A DNA stretch of 64,000 bases from Otatea glauca (GCA_036346275.1 JAYEVK010000275.1:124001-188000); one strand, 5' to 3'. Positions 45,069-58,291 are shown, numbered from the stretch's first letter. Notes: generated by a model from the letters alone, not told the origin. Translations and numbers: made by a program.

Positions 45069-47963
45069 TTAACTATTACTTTCTTTAACATGGTCCTCAC
45101 CTGTTTCATCCTCAGATACTGCGTTAGCTTCTGCAGATGTTCGGGCGGAACTTGTTTTTGAACTACTAATTTCCTTAGCATCGTCCTCGCTTGTTTCCTC
45201 CCTACATGCTGTGGTAGGTGCTACAGATGTTCCAGCACGTGCACTTTCTTGTGCCCAAGCTGAAGCAAAAGGCATTGGTTTGTTGCCTTCATTCCTGTTT
45301 GTGTCATCTGAACTATCTTCGAAGGAACCATAGTCTATGTTCTGAAGTACTGTTGGAATCTGCATACCCCCAACGAACACTTTCTTCTCTCCCATATCTA
45401 TATCTATCTTTTCCCTTGTGCTAGTCGCATCCAACCCAATATATGGAGTGTAGAATCCAGCTTCCAGTGCACCCTCACCTACCCATGAACGGAAATCGTT
45501 CAGCGGAGGAGGGATTTTAATGAAGAACACTTCTGCAAAGTTTTCTGCAATGCTCTTTCGGTAAGGGTTGTCCTTCTTGTCATAATGGTATCTGAAGTTT
45601 TCGTACGTTGTCTGCATAATTTGTAGTTGGTATCAGTAAAACTATGGAATGTTATATATTATAAAATGCAACAAAAGTAGATATTGCAAATGTTATGAAC
45701 TCCTATACAACTCTGTATGACAAATAATTCATGTTCTAAATTCCTGTTGTTTCTACCGGATTGACCAGAGTTGGAAATTTTCACATCTCCCTTGACCAGT
45801 AATCATCATGATCTATGGAGCTGCTAGTTCAAGTGACCTGAACACTTTTAGTTTTGTCTAGTGTATTCAGTCAAATGCATCACTTGAATTCCAATTAAGA
45901 GAACTAGAAACTGCAACAGGAATCCAAAATTACAACAAAAAGAAGTAAAATTTACCTGATTAGTACTGATTAGATAGAGATGGAATACTGTGAGGCCACC
46001 AACGAACCATACAACAATTGAAGTATAGATGATTAGCACAAAAGAGTACACTTCCTTGCGCAAGGCCTTCCAAATAGAGCCACCGCTGTCTTCCCTTTCG
46101 CTGTAGACGTTCAGCCATGAAAAGATGAAGACGAATATACACAGAAAAGTTGATGTTGCTATGAACAGAAAGAAGTAGCGGTAGTTCCTCTGCAAGGCAA
46201 AGAGCAAACACTGTGAGTATGCTAGGCCAATGGCAACAATCTGAGAATGCAAGTATCAAGTAAACTTAGACAGTATTTCTGTGTGAGAGATTGTAGGGTT
46301 GCTGAAATATGGGATTTAGGTGATGGTTAATGCTTGGTTAATCAGTTCTTTCGATCTAAGCTATTATTCCTGGATCTTAAGTTATCTTCATTGTGAGAAA
46401 AAGTTTTTAGAACTATGTTTGTAGGCCTCAAAAGTCAGCTAGTGAGAGATATGTTAGGTATAGTTCAGGACTTGTTTTGAAAATTTTGCCGTCCTATTTT
46501 CTTGTTAGGTACCAAATCTTATCTACAAATTTAGTCAAAAGGATGGAATAAGCTAACAGCTCGTCCATGGTGTTTGGTCTGATTCAACTTAAATGGTTTG
46601 AAGAGGTTTTTTAAGCTTAAATTACAGTTAGAACTCTAAGCACAAGTCTAAATTTCTTGGTAAGCTCTATAGCTTTAGGAATACCTTAAATTTGGCAACA
46701 CGAGAGGTGGTTAAAGGAAATTAGGCTAGCTCTGAACCTTTGTGACGAAAGAACATTTGACTTTTTCCCTTGCTAGCTGTTATTGAAAGCAAAGTTCATC
46801 GATCCCACGGTGGTTGGTTGTGCTGTGTTAGATGCCTATGATATGCTATATTCATAATATATAGTAGGGGAATTAACTGACACATGGTTTGTCACTGGAG
46901 TAGAACGTCAGAATTGCAGACTTACTGCACATCATCACTTCTTTACTTACAAGTCCAATGCACTGGCCAACCCATGGGCAGTGGTGATCAAACTTCTGGA
47001 CGCAGTTGTTGCAGATGGAGCAATGCGAGGATCGTAGCGGTCGGTACCTTAGGCAGGTCTCACAAAACTTCACCTTCACCGTGAAGCCATTCACGGTGAC
47101 ATCCTTTGTGCGACGGAACCTCATCCGAGGGGTTCTCCCGATGCTCCATTCCATGGATGGTGTGTTGGAGCCGAGCAGTTCCTCAGCTTCAGGTGGTGCT
47201 CTTGTGTTCCTTGGTACTATTCCTGGGTCTCTGGCTGATGTCATGAATAGGAAGAACAGGTCCTGCGTTTGAAGAGAAAATGCACAAAGGGTTGTTCAGT
47301 GTTGGGCCTGATATATAGTGGGCAATCGGAATCTTAAATCCTGAAGCCCTGGTTGATTACAGTTTCAGATATCAAGGCTGAAATCGCTGTTGAGTCCATC
47401 CATTATGATTGTTGGGTGTGGCATTAGAACTGAGAAAGATGGCACTCGAGATACGCAGAACCAAATTGATGGCAAGATGAGCACTAACCATTACTGCTGT
47501 GATGATAACAATGAGCAGTGCCGCTCGATGCATCTGTTGTTGGCCATTGGTGTGCTCCTGGGAGTGGTAGAATTTGGATTGCATCTGGTAGCAGAAGACG
47601 ATGGTTGGCCCGGCGACGAGGAACGTCGACAGCAGCAGTGAGGCCGCATCTGGCCCGAGTATGAGACGACCACCGAACAGAAATATCTGCAAAATTAAGG
47701 ATGATGGATGGTCGTAAAGAACTATCATGTCAGCTGAGGGCTGAATATGTTTCTACAGCTGTACAGTTGCCATGGCGCCAAGCTTTTCTGATGGCAAGAT
47801 GGAAAAGAAAGCGAGGTTGATGATGAGGACGTGGATTGAGCAAGCGTACGTACGTTGTTTCCCTTCCAGGCTTGGTAGAGCCTCTTGGGCTTGGCGTCCA
47901 GCTCGGCGGAGGCTCAACCTCCGGTGACACCATGATCACCTCCTCTCCCTGCAGCTGCTTCAT
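45069..47963 (-). CDS. DHHC-type protein S-acyltransferase (with exon-1 frameshift)
   Basis: Five exons on the minus strand: 47963-47854, 47686-47489, 47262-46951, 46189-45956 and 45611-45069. The product transfers palmitate to cysteines of membrane proteins and should have four membrane spans: two in exon 2 (LLLSTFLVAGPTIVFCY and LLIVIITAVM), two in exon 4 (FFLFIATSTFLCIFVFIF and FVLIIYTSIVVWFVGGL). Exon 3 holds the Cys-rich domain with CETC, HCSIC and the catalytic DHHC in KFDHHCPWVGQCIG. A TTxE motif (TTYENFRY) opens exon 5, which ends in an acidic Ser/Thr tail. Exon 1 reads KPKRLYQAWKGNN in the frame required by exon 2, but the upstream ATGs (47963, 47933) lie in another frame and a stop precedes KPKR. 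One missing base near 47905 would explain this. It is either a sequence error or a real null allele. Confidence 0.85.
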
Positions 47964-48861
47964 GAAGCTCACGTCTGGTGAAGCAAATCTCTGTCTGCCT
48001 AGCTGTGATCGACGAGATAGGCAGATGCCCAGCGCAGCGGCGTTGATGACATTGTTGCTATCGACGTTGGGACGGTCGCGCCCTGCTGTTGATCTGTACC
48101 CCGTGTTTTGTTTAAGGCGTTCGACAGGACAAAGTTAGGACCTAGGAGCATGCAAGCAAGAGACAGCATCAGCATTGGACTTAGGAGCGAAGCGATTGGT
48201 AAGAAAAGAAAAGTTTTTCCTGCTGGTTTGTTGTAGGTGCAGACAAAGGACAGGGCGGCGATCCCAATTGAGCTAGATATGGTATGATGTCCTCCCGCGA
48301 TCTCCGCTGGAAATGGCTCTGTAATCTGTACTCCACTTTGAACATGTACTACACCTCTCTTGAAATGGTATATGCAGTGGAATCACTGTGGACTCGCATT
48401 TTTTTTCGCTGGGTAACAGTAAACCAGCGACACCATTTTTTTTTCTTCAGATGAGCAACACCATATGGTACTATGCAATGTTTGTGAAATTAACAGCATG
48501 TTCTACTGCTGGTTCATGTTGTACAGGTCCCTAATCAGCAATGATATATTGGTGCAAACTATAGCTAGTTCAATTAGTCCTGTGGCTGTGACTGTGGCGG
48601 AGACAAAAAAATCGACCACATAGAGAGCTGTCACAAGGAATTTGAAAGACAGCATTGCAATACCATAACACCATGAATATATGAACGTTTTTTGTACCTT
48701 CTTTTTCTGAAGTTGTATACATGCGGTGAACGAAGAGTACTATATACAAGTTCTGATTGTAGTGGCATGTGATTCGATCAAAGCGCGTAATTGGTAGTGC
48801 TAGTTTACAAAGCCGCGCTAAAGATCTTCTTTTCGAGGGAAGAGCTGAAGCATTGTGCTGA
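47964..48861. other. Upstream region of the DHHC gene
   Basis: Promoter and 5' flank of the minus-strand gene. No other gene, RNA or mobile element was recognised. Confidence 0.5.
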
Positions 48862-48876
48862 AGAAATAATTAATTT

Positions 48877-51133
48877 TTGAAGGAGGCAGGAGTACTGCAT
48901 TGCATTTAAAATGATGGAAAGACACAGTATGAGGAACAAAGCCATAGAGAATGACAGAACAACATAGAAGTAGGACCTAGCTAACAGAATTAGCTAAATC
49001 GAGGAAAATAACCAGAGCCTGAACGAAGACTACAGCCTGTATAGCATAATGTCAAAAAGACGAGGGTGCGTAGTATGCCATCGCCAGTGCCGATCGTTGA
49101 TTCTGATAGTCCTGAGTGATGTCACTGAATACGTTTTGCACTGTTCGATAGAAGGCCTTAAAAATCCTATCGTTTCGTTCTTTCCAAAGATTCCAAAACT
49201 CGTATATAAGAACACAACTTCCTTGCTCCTTTTGCTTTGGCATGTTTTCCGTAACGATTTCCCACCGCTTTGAAATGGTGGATGCATCATTACCAGGCTG
49301 CGCAGTGGGCAGAGAGATGTGCATGTAGTGGAAAACCTTTCTCCAAACCTGTCTCGCGAACGGGCAGATGATGAGCAAATGGGTGGCTGTTTCTGTGTCG
49401 GATCCACATAGCGGACAGAGGTTGCTATGTGGCCAGCCTCTAATTGCCAGCCTATCGGCCATTAGGATTCTCTCCTGAATAAGTAGCCACGCGAAGAACT
49501 TGCATTTGTTCTCAGTGTTCGCTCACCAAATTGGTCTATAATTGTGATCCAATGCCGAACCATGGAACTACACTTCATACGCTGTTTTGGCCGAGTATTC
49601 TCCATTTGTTGTCCACCTCCAAACAATGTTGTCTTGTACATCCGGCCTCAAGATAATGTGTTGGATGGCCTGCCATAGGTAGACGTATTCGTCCATCTGG
49701 GTTCGGGTTGTGATTCGTCGCATCGGTCGTGTCCAATTTCTGGTATAGAGCTATTCCTATATTGTACCACCTCGCCTTGATACCACGTGAAAGCAGGAAG
49801 GTGCTAGCTCCCTTGGAGAGGTCCCTTGGAGCCATCTGGAAGTCCAGAATTTTGCTATCGCACCACTTCCCAGTATAATTGTTGTACTTGCACTGACCCA
49901 AGGCCTGCGCTATCCCGACCCAAGGCCTGCGTCGGTCTTTCCATTCATACCACAGCCAGCGCATGCAGAGCGCCCGACCAAATTTGCTGAAGTCTTTTAC
50001 GCCAAGACCTCCGAGAGCTTTCAGTCTGCACACTTTGCTCCAATTTACCAGACAGTGTCCTCCTTTGCAGTCCTGTTTGCCTCTCTAGATAAAGCTTCTC
50101 CTGAGTCTATCAAGCCTTTTGATTGTCCACTTGGTAAGCACGAACATTGACATGAGATAGATCGCTATTGAACTAAGGACCGAATTGACTAAGACCAATC
50201 GAGCTGCCTTGGAGAGCAATCTCCCTTTCCATCCCGCCAATCTGGCGTGCACCGTGTTAATGAGGGGCTGCATGTCCGACCTTTTGACCCTTGTCAAGCA
50301 TAAAGATAGACCTAGGTACCTGCACAGGAAGGTCATTATCTGTGTCGAGAAATCCTGTAAGACGGTCGTCAAATCCAAATCATATCATCTTATAGGATAT
50401 ATTTCGCTTTTTTGAATGTTTGCCTCTAGCCTTGTTGCCCCCCCCCCCCCAAAAAAGATTGCAAGGAATGACTGCAGGGTCTGCAACTCCTGTCTATCTG
50501 GGTTTGCAAAAACGACGACATCGTTAGCATACAAGGAGACTCGAAGCTTTATAGATCTGTAGGGATTGGTCTGATGAGACGTTATGTCGCCCCCTTAGCT
50601 ATAAGCTGTTGTTGGGGGGGTCGATGGCCAATATGAATAACATGGGTGAAAGGGGATCCCTTTGGTGGAGCCCTCTCCTGTGAGGAATTGAAAGCCTTGG
50701 GATGCCGTTTAGTAGGATCCTTGAGGTGGACGACGCGAGCAACATCGAGATCCATTCTCTCCATCTTTGGCCAAACCCCATATGCTGAAGGAGCTCAAGG
50801 AGATACTCCCAACTTACGGAATCAAAAGTTTTGGCGATGTCTAGTTTGATGAAGAGCGTCGAGACTTTCCTGATGCGTAAGGTGCGGATGAGGTTTTTGG
50901 TGTACATGAAGTTGTCTTGAATGGATCTGTCTCTGACGAACACGCTTTGATTGTTAGGCACAATGTCCTGTAGCAGTGGGGCAAGCCTATTTGCGAACAG
51001 TTTAGAGAAGATCTTTCCGACGCTATGAATAAGACTGATCGGCCTATAATCTAAAACCCTGGATGCACCCTGTTTCGTGGGGAGAAGTACTTTGTTGGCT
51101 GAATTGAGTAGGTGCATATGTGGTCCATTGGGG
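48877..51133 (-). mobile_element. 5'-truncated L1-type LINE with 15-bp target duplication
   Basis: On the minus strand, fragments of one LINE ORF2 follow in order. Reverse transcriptase lies at 51117-50599 (VLDYRPISLIHSVGKIFSKL, IKLDIAKTFDSV with a catalytic Asp, then QRDPLSPMLF). A linker is at 50378-50085 (LAGWKGRLLSKAARLVLVNS). A C-terminal zinc-binding region at 49462-49052 shows CPLCGSDTETATHLLIICPF. Frames are interrupted, and the endonuclease half is missing, so it is a dead 5'-truncated copy of 2.26 kb. Both ends carry AGAAATAATTAATTT (48862-48876 and 51134-51148), a typical LINE duplication. The 3' tail is only a few A residues. A C12 run lies near 50440. Confidence 0.88.
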
Positions 51134-51148
51134 AGAAATAATTAATTT

Positions 51149-52742
51149 CATGCGCTGCGGCGAGGCCATCATCGCCGGAGGCCTTCCGGCGATGGCGTGG
51201 TTGGGGAGTCAGCAGGAGGTGGTTGGTCGTTGTTCACTTCTACCTCTACCCGGCGGCCTCACTCGACTGGTTACCGTATACTACGCGGCGCTTACGTTCT
51301 TCTTTCTTAGCAATTTCTTGGTGAAAACGATCGAGTTACGTTGCGACAGACAGAAAGAAAGGAAGAGAGCCGGGCGGGCAGCTGAATATTCTGCAACCTC
51401 AGGCAGCTGCCCTTTGCTGACCCGACAGGTCGCCGGTCATGCTAGTCTTAGTCTGACTTTAATCGCTGCTACTTCACTTGGCGCGTTAATTCGGACCAAT
51501 GGAACGGCCTAATTCTTATCACTTGTCTAGAGCTCGATAAACTTTTGCACATCTGATCACCTAATTATTTTGTGGTTTTGGCGATATTGCTCCCTGTTCA
51601 CATCATTTCGATCATGGCTCACTGTATATATTAATGCGATTATGCAACCGTTGCCGTCTCTTGTATGGCCTCTCTCCCTCAAATTCATCTGCATGTTTCT
51701 CTTGGGAAATATCCGATCCGTATATATTTGGTTACTGAACACGAGTCGTCCAACTCAGCATGCAGATACTTGGCACAAGGAGGATGGAGTGCTGTCTTTG
51801 TTTTTCGTTTTTCGATAATTTAGTAGGCAAGGAGAGGATAAGATTAAGAGCAATCCACATCGATCCTACCAACCTTAGTCTAATGGAAAGGGGTTCGGTA
51901 TAGTTACAATAAGAATTGCAACTTTAACCGTTGCCAAATGCTAGCGCCATAAGATCCAAGGAATCAACGGTTCAGATCGATACTACGATGCGGGCTACAA
52001 CATTCAATACAATGTATGCTACATGGCATATGTTGCTACTGTATTATTATCTGAATAGCTCTCTTCGAAAATATGAATTGTTCCTTTTTATTTAACGATT
52101 GAGGATATGACTGTTAAAATTATAGTCACACTATCGACTGCACTATCGACTGCAGTGGATCTCAACTCAACTCTTATATATTTAACACGGTCTGGAAAGC
52201 GGCAGGTGACCTCAACACAGGGGGTGGATAGACGAAGGATCGATAATCGGTGCGTCAACATTGGAGTGGTTGACACCACCAGCTAGCACACACGTGCACC
52301 ACGTATACACGAGTGGATAGCGATGGAGCCATGTGTCAAATGCTAACATGCATATGGATTATCTTATAAGATGTTCCGATTGTTATTCTTTGAGTCATCT
52401 AGGTAGCACATGAGGGCTGCCTGCTCCACAAAGCTAGATAGATATTTGGACCAATGCTATTTAATTATTTTTCCCGTCTATTATTGTATATTAATCACTA
52501 CATTTGTTTCGTAGAGAAAAACATTTGCCTTTTAAAGATGACGTATTAGGATCTGTTGTTCAAAAAATATGATGATTTTCTACAAAGGTTGATTTGATTA
52601 ATTAATTAATTTTGCAGTTTCTACATGCATGCTCATTTATATTCTAAAAAACCTATTTATATTTAATGAATACGATGCTATCTGAGTGCGGCAACATATT
52701 CCGTGTAAACTATCTTTATCATATAAACTTTGTGAAACACAT
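51149..52742. other. Intergenic, no gene recognised
   Basis: This is the right flank of the LINE insertion site. Short frames exist but have no family resemblance. No RNA gene or complete transposon could be supported. Confidence 0.45.
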
Positions 52743-53005
52743 ATATACAAGTTTTAAAAAATTCTCAAAAATTATCATACGTACGGGAGGTGAGATTCTA
52801 CAATCTTGTAAAATTTAAAGACCAAACTCAATTGTATTTGAAAGATATGAAAAAGACAAATTCAGTCTAAATAGTGATTTTCACTATTTCTCTCGCTGTT
52901 TGCCAATTTTATATCTTTCAAATACGATTGATTTTGGATTTCAAACTTTACAGGGTTGTAGAAACTCACCTCTTCTACGTATAGTTTTTTTTAAAAAAAT
53001 TCAAA

Positions 53006-53015
<10 letters not shown>
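52743..53015. mobile_element. Foldback MITE with arms of about 120 nt
   Basis: The left arm (52743-52865) and reversed right arm (52895-53015) align along most of their length, sharing TACGTA, GAGGTGAG, TTCTACAA, TGTAAA, GTATTTGAAAGATAT and other words at equal spacing. The loop is about 30 nt. The transcript would be an almost complete hairpin. No target duplication was recognised, partly because a TA tract adjoins on the right. Confidence 0.75.

Positions 53016-53036
<21 letters not shown>
53010..53036. repeat. (TA)n microsatellite
   Basis: An uninterrupted TA dinucleotide tract about 300 bp upstream of the GFAT start codon. Confidence 0.9.
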
Positions 53037-53347
53037 GATTTTTACGGAATTTATATGATGAAAATGGTTTACCGCGATATCTCTCCTCTGAGTGCCCGTG
53101 AAAGAAATCCATACATACACTACGCATCACGCACGTGATGAATCTCAACCGTCCGCTCCAGATCCTACGGTAGCCGACCTGTAAAATATGCACGCGGCCT
53201 TGTCTTTCTTCTTCTTCCACCTCGGTGACGGTGGGCGACTCGTCGTCGTCGTCTTCGCCTCCCAAGTCCGAACCCCTCTCGCGCGCTTGCTCTCTCTTCC
53301 CTCCAAAGCCCAGAACCTTCCACAGGCTTCTAGAAGTCCCGCGTATG

Positions 53348-56300
53348 ATGTGCGGGATCTTCGCCTACCTCAACTACAATGTGTCGCGGGAGCGCCGATA
53401 CATCCTCGAGGTCCTCTTCAACGGCCTCCGCCGCCTCGAGTACCGCGGTTACGACTCCTCCGGCATAGCCCTTGACGCGGACCTACCCTATAGTTCTGCG
53501 GCCGCGGCGGCGCACGCTGGGGCGCCCCCGCTCGTGTTCCGCCAGGAGGGCAAGATCGAGAACCTCGTGCGATACGTCTACTCCGGTGGGCACTTTTCGC
53601 ATCTGGTTCTGCTGTAATTCGGTTGAAATTTTGACCTTTATTAGGTGGTTCCTGGGTCAAAACCAGGATTTTAGACGTCTTTTTGTACTGTTTCACGCGG
53701 CAAAAGCTTCGATTTTAACCGGGTCTCGGATCACATTTTGGGGAAATATCGTTACCTCATGTAGTGATATGTATTTGGTGATCTTTGTTTGTTGAACTCT
53801 GCTGTTTGAACCTCTCCATTTTGAGATTGGAATTGTACAACTCCCAAAATTATGGATCTTCTCACAGAAGATACAGTTCGACCCATTTGGATCTTCTCAG
53901 AGAAGATACAGTTCGACTCATTTGGATAAGTCAAAAATCTAAATCTTTTTGGGTTTATGCCATTTGTCAACTTTTTATGCAATTTGGCAAGTTCCTAAAG
54001 TTCCTTGCTTTGGAGAATTACTGATAATTTTACTGTACACATTTTCCCCTTTCAAAATTTGCTACCTCTCTTGGTACACGCCGCTCTTAAATTTAAGCAA
54101 AGATGCTAAAACTTACATCGCCTTTCGTCGTTGTGGATTTTTGTCTGATTTTTAGAGGCTGATGAGAAGGATGTGAACCTGGATGCCGCGTTCAATGTGC
54201 ATGCTGGAATTGCCCACACCAGGTGGGCCACGCACGGTGTGCCTGCCCCGAGGAACAGCCACCCACAATCCTCCGGTGCCGGTGACGAGTTCTTGGTCGT
54301 CCACAATGGTATCGTCACAAACTATGAGGTTTGCTTACTTTGTTTTGTGATATTGCATATAGAATCTTTGTGTATTATTTGTTCCTTATTATCTTTACAT
54401 TTATCAAATGCACATGCATTATTGCAAGTTTGCAACTACGATGAACTTATGCTTGTGGCGACTACAACAACTTACGCCACATGCCAGTGTGGCAGTGTCT
54501 CATGCTCTGAGCCTTGGCACATGGGCTGTCTCCTTATCTGTCATTGTATTTCTCTTTAAAGAATTAATCTGCCTTTTAGTTTCAAAGCTAATGTACTAGT
54601 GCTAAACAACAGAAGGATAGCAGTACATTATCTAGAAAATGGAATATCGATAACTGTTATTTCAGTTTGGCAATGTTGTTTTCACCATATGGCAAAAACT
54701 TGTACCTTAGTGTTGATATGAGTGGCAATACAGAACGCTAGATATCAAAAGATGATCATTTGTTATCACAAATTTATGACACTCAACCATCTGAAACTTG
54801 AATGTGTGAAGCGTGATCATGTGAAACCTCCCAATACCATCTTGAACTAATGTAGCATCATTTGGTAGCATGTGATATTTGTATTCTAACTTCGTCTTTC
54901 TGATGTATCTGTGCAGGTTTTGAAAGAGACACTGATTCGGCATGGGTTCACCTTTGAGTCTGATACTGACACAGAAGTCATCCCTAAGCTAGCAAAGTTC
55001 GTTTTTGATAAGGCTCATGATGGAGAAGGTATACATGTTTTTTAAGATCATAAGACGTAATACTGTTGTCATAACCAAGGCTGACAAGATATATTCTATG
55101 GCCAGAACAATATTTGCCACCTATGAACCAGATGAGGAAATAATTGATACTTCTGTTATGCTATTTGTGCTCAACACTTTTTATTGTCCATCTAGAAACT
55201 TGTTTGGTAATTCATTACTCTAAACTTTCGGGAGAATCCCTTGAGTGCAGGAGTACTCGTCATTGCATGACGAAATAAATAATTACTCACTGAACTCATC
55301 GGTATTTGTTCTAGTTAAGGATGCTTTTTAATCTATTTATTTCCTCAGGTGATGTGACATTTAGCCAAGTTGTTATGGAAGTCATGAGGCAGCTTGAAGG
55401 AGCCTACGCACTTATCTTTAAAAGTCCACACTATCCCAATGAACTGATCGCATGCAAACGAGGCAGCACACTGATACTTGGTGTCAATGTAAGCTAATAA
55501 CATCCTTGTATCTTTCTTTTTAGCTATTGGGTATGTTCAACTCAAGCAAACTGGTCATTTTGTTTTGTGGAAGAGCTATATATGTTATGCTCTGACCTAC
55601 AATTTTTGCTGTTTAAAGTTAGCAAACCCTTTGACACGTGTAGTATTACTAGCCTTAACATCTGAAGTTAACTTATACTTTGTCATATCTGTACCATGCT
55701 TGTCGCCACCTGCTGCAAAAATATGTAGTACAGAAGAACATCATAGTAGAAAATGTAAAGCATTGATGTAAGATCTAATGCTCTCTCTTTTTTTTCGCAT
55801 GAAGGGAAACTCGTCACAAGCATAGTCAAATACACAATATAGTAACTTACTGGCTAACCACCACATATTTCGTTCCACATGATTCAGACATTGGAAATAT
55901 AAATTACATTGGTTGCAGATTGATCTTATATAAAGTTTGGTTACAACTTATGAGTAACCTTTTCTGCTATCATTTTGAAATTGCTACGCCTTTTTTTGGT
56001 TATTGCAATCTTATAAATCTTATAATCCCTCTTCTGTTGAGTTGAACTTTTTATGCTATACAAATCATGACTAATTGACTATTGTCTCTGTGTTTTCAGG
56101 AATTGAGTGGTCAAAACAGTGGGAAACCATTTCATGATGTCGAAGCCCTGACAGCAAACGGAAAGCCCAAAGAACTATTCTTCTCTAGTGATTTATGTGC
56201 TATTGTAGAGCATACCAAGAACTATTTAGCTATTGAAGATAATGAAATCGTGCATATTAAGGTACTCTTGCTTTCTCTGATAGTTACTTAGTTTGCATGC

Positions 56301-58291
56301 ATTTCCTGTTCGTTTTGCCTTTTCTTTTAAACAATGCCTTTTTTAAATCGGTGTGGTTTGGAGAATGTTTTTCTTTTCTAGACCTCAATTTATTTAATCT
56401 TCATCATTATTTTTCTTCCTTGCCTGCTACCATGGTGTCCAAGAAGTAATCCATTACCTTAGCCGTTGTTATTTTTTGTCCTGCTTCTTTTTCACTCTGA
56501 AAAAAAAGATGGAGATGCATTACGTGCAGTAATTATTTTGTTTCTTCCACAAACCTTACACTTCATATGTCTCTCAAGTTATAACAAATTGAATTTTGCA
56601 CATTGCAGGATGGCAGTGTGTCTGTCCTGAAGTTTGATCATGACAAAGAAAAGCCAGCATCTGTGCAACGAGCATTGTCTGTTCTTGAGATGGAAGTTGA
56701 GCAAATAAAAAAAGGAAGCTATGATCACTTCATGCAAAAAGAAATCCACGAACAACCGCATTCGCTGACAACAACGATGAGGGGTAGACTGAAGGATAAT
56801 GGAGTTCTTTTAGGTGGACTGAAGGAACACCTCAAAACAATTAGACGCAGTAGAAGAGTAGTCTTTATTGGCTGTGGTACTAGTTATAATGCTGCCTTAG
56901 CTGCGAGACCTTTTGTGGAAGAACTAACCGGTAAGTCAAAACAATTTGTCCAACTGTATTGTCCTGATGTGGAAATTTTAGATATCATCAACACTACGGT
57001 TAGTGCTCTTTTAAGCTAAGTCTTTCTCCCTTGCATTATTTGGACAATAGGTATTCCTGTGACTATGGAGGTTGCAAGTGACTTGCTGGACAGACAAGGT
57101 CCCATCTACAGAGAGGACACTGCAGTTTTTGTTAGTCAGTCAGGGGAGACAGCTGATACCCTCCTTGCTCTTGATTATGCATTAGAAAATGGAGCACTTT
57201 GTGTTGGCATAACAAATACTGTTGGAAGCACATTGTCAAGAAGAACACATTGTGGAATTCATATCAATGCTGGTTGTGAGATTGGTGTTGCCAGCACCAA
57301 GGTAGGTTTTTGTACATTCTCTTCTTGCAATAATTTACCATCTTTTAGCCGTCTTGATTCCTAACTGTATATGACAATGTTGTAGGCATATACAAGTCAA
57401 ATAGTAGTCATGACGATGATGGCCTTGGCTATTGGATCTGATCAAATATCCACTCAAGCTAGAAGAGAAGCTATCATCAGTGGTCTTTCCAGTCTTTCAA
57501 GTATGCTTTATTGGATCAACAATGTATCATGTTGTCAAGCAAAGTGTTTCTCATTATTGTCGACGTGTATGTCATTTTACTATGCAGGCAATGCCAGTGA
57601 AGTTCTCAAACTTGATGCTGAAATGAAGGAACTTGCCTCTTCATTGATCGACTCGGAGTCACTCCTTGTGTTCGGAAGAGGTTATAACTATGCCACTGCC
57701 TTAGAGGGTGCTCTCAAAGTTAAGGAGGTTGCACTAATGCACAGTGAAGGCATGCTTGCTGGTGAGATGAAACACGGGCCGCTAGCACTAGTGGATGAAA
57801 ACCTTCCCATCATTGTTATTGCAACACGTGATGCATGCTTCAGGTAAGTACTTTTAACAGAGCTAGATTGGTTTTTGTTTCCGAAGGAAAATTCCTATAC
57901 TATTTTTCCTCCTCTTGCAGCAAGCAACAGTCAGTGATCCAGCAGCTCCTCTCTCGTAAGGGGCGTCTGATAGTAATGTGCTCAAAGGGAGATGCATCTG
58001 CTGTCAGTCCTAGTGGATCTTGCAGAGTTATTGAAGTTCCAGAGGTTGCGGACTGTCTTCAGCCGGTGATTAACATAATTCCGTTACAGGTTGGTTTTAG
58101 CATTTTTTTTGTTCAATTTTGTCAAATTCCAAAAATTCCTTTTGCACCTTCTCATTTTACTGCAATTTTGTACACCGGGGAATGTTTTGATATTTTTTTT
58201 GCTTCAGTTGCTCGCGTACCATCTTACTGTTCTTCGTGGATTTGACGTTGATCAACCGAGGAATCTGGCAAAGAGCGTGACTACACAATGA
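53348..58291 (+). CDS. GFAT: Glutamine:fructose-6-phosphate amidotransferase (isomerizing)
   Basis: Eleven exons join without a frame break: 53348-53585, 54156-54328, 54917-55028, 55349-55488, 56100-56261, 56609-56930, 57051-57301, 57386-57500, 57588-57843, 57921-58089 and 58208-58291, giving about 673 aa, the normal GFAT length. The enzyme makes glucosamine-6-phosphate and commits carbon to UDP-GlcNAc synthesis in the cytosol. The N-terminal glutaminase domain begins MCGIFAYLNYN with the nucleophile Cys and has RRLEYRGYDSSG, HTRWATHG and HNGIVTNY. Two SIS sugar-isomerase domains follow (VFIGCGTSYNAALAARPF, SQSGETADTLLALDYA, GRGYNYATALEGALKVKE), with a VDQPRNLAKSVT C-terminus. Exon 1 contains an Ala-rich insertion near residues 55-62. 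An extra in-frame ATG lies directly upstream (53345). All introns appear GT-AG. Confidence 0.96.

Noticed and set aside
51120..51512. 130-codon plus-strand frame with a hydrophobic stretch
   Set aside because: It crosses the LINE target duplication, lacks family resemblance, and has no gene signals around it.
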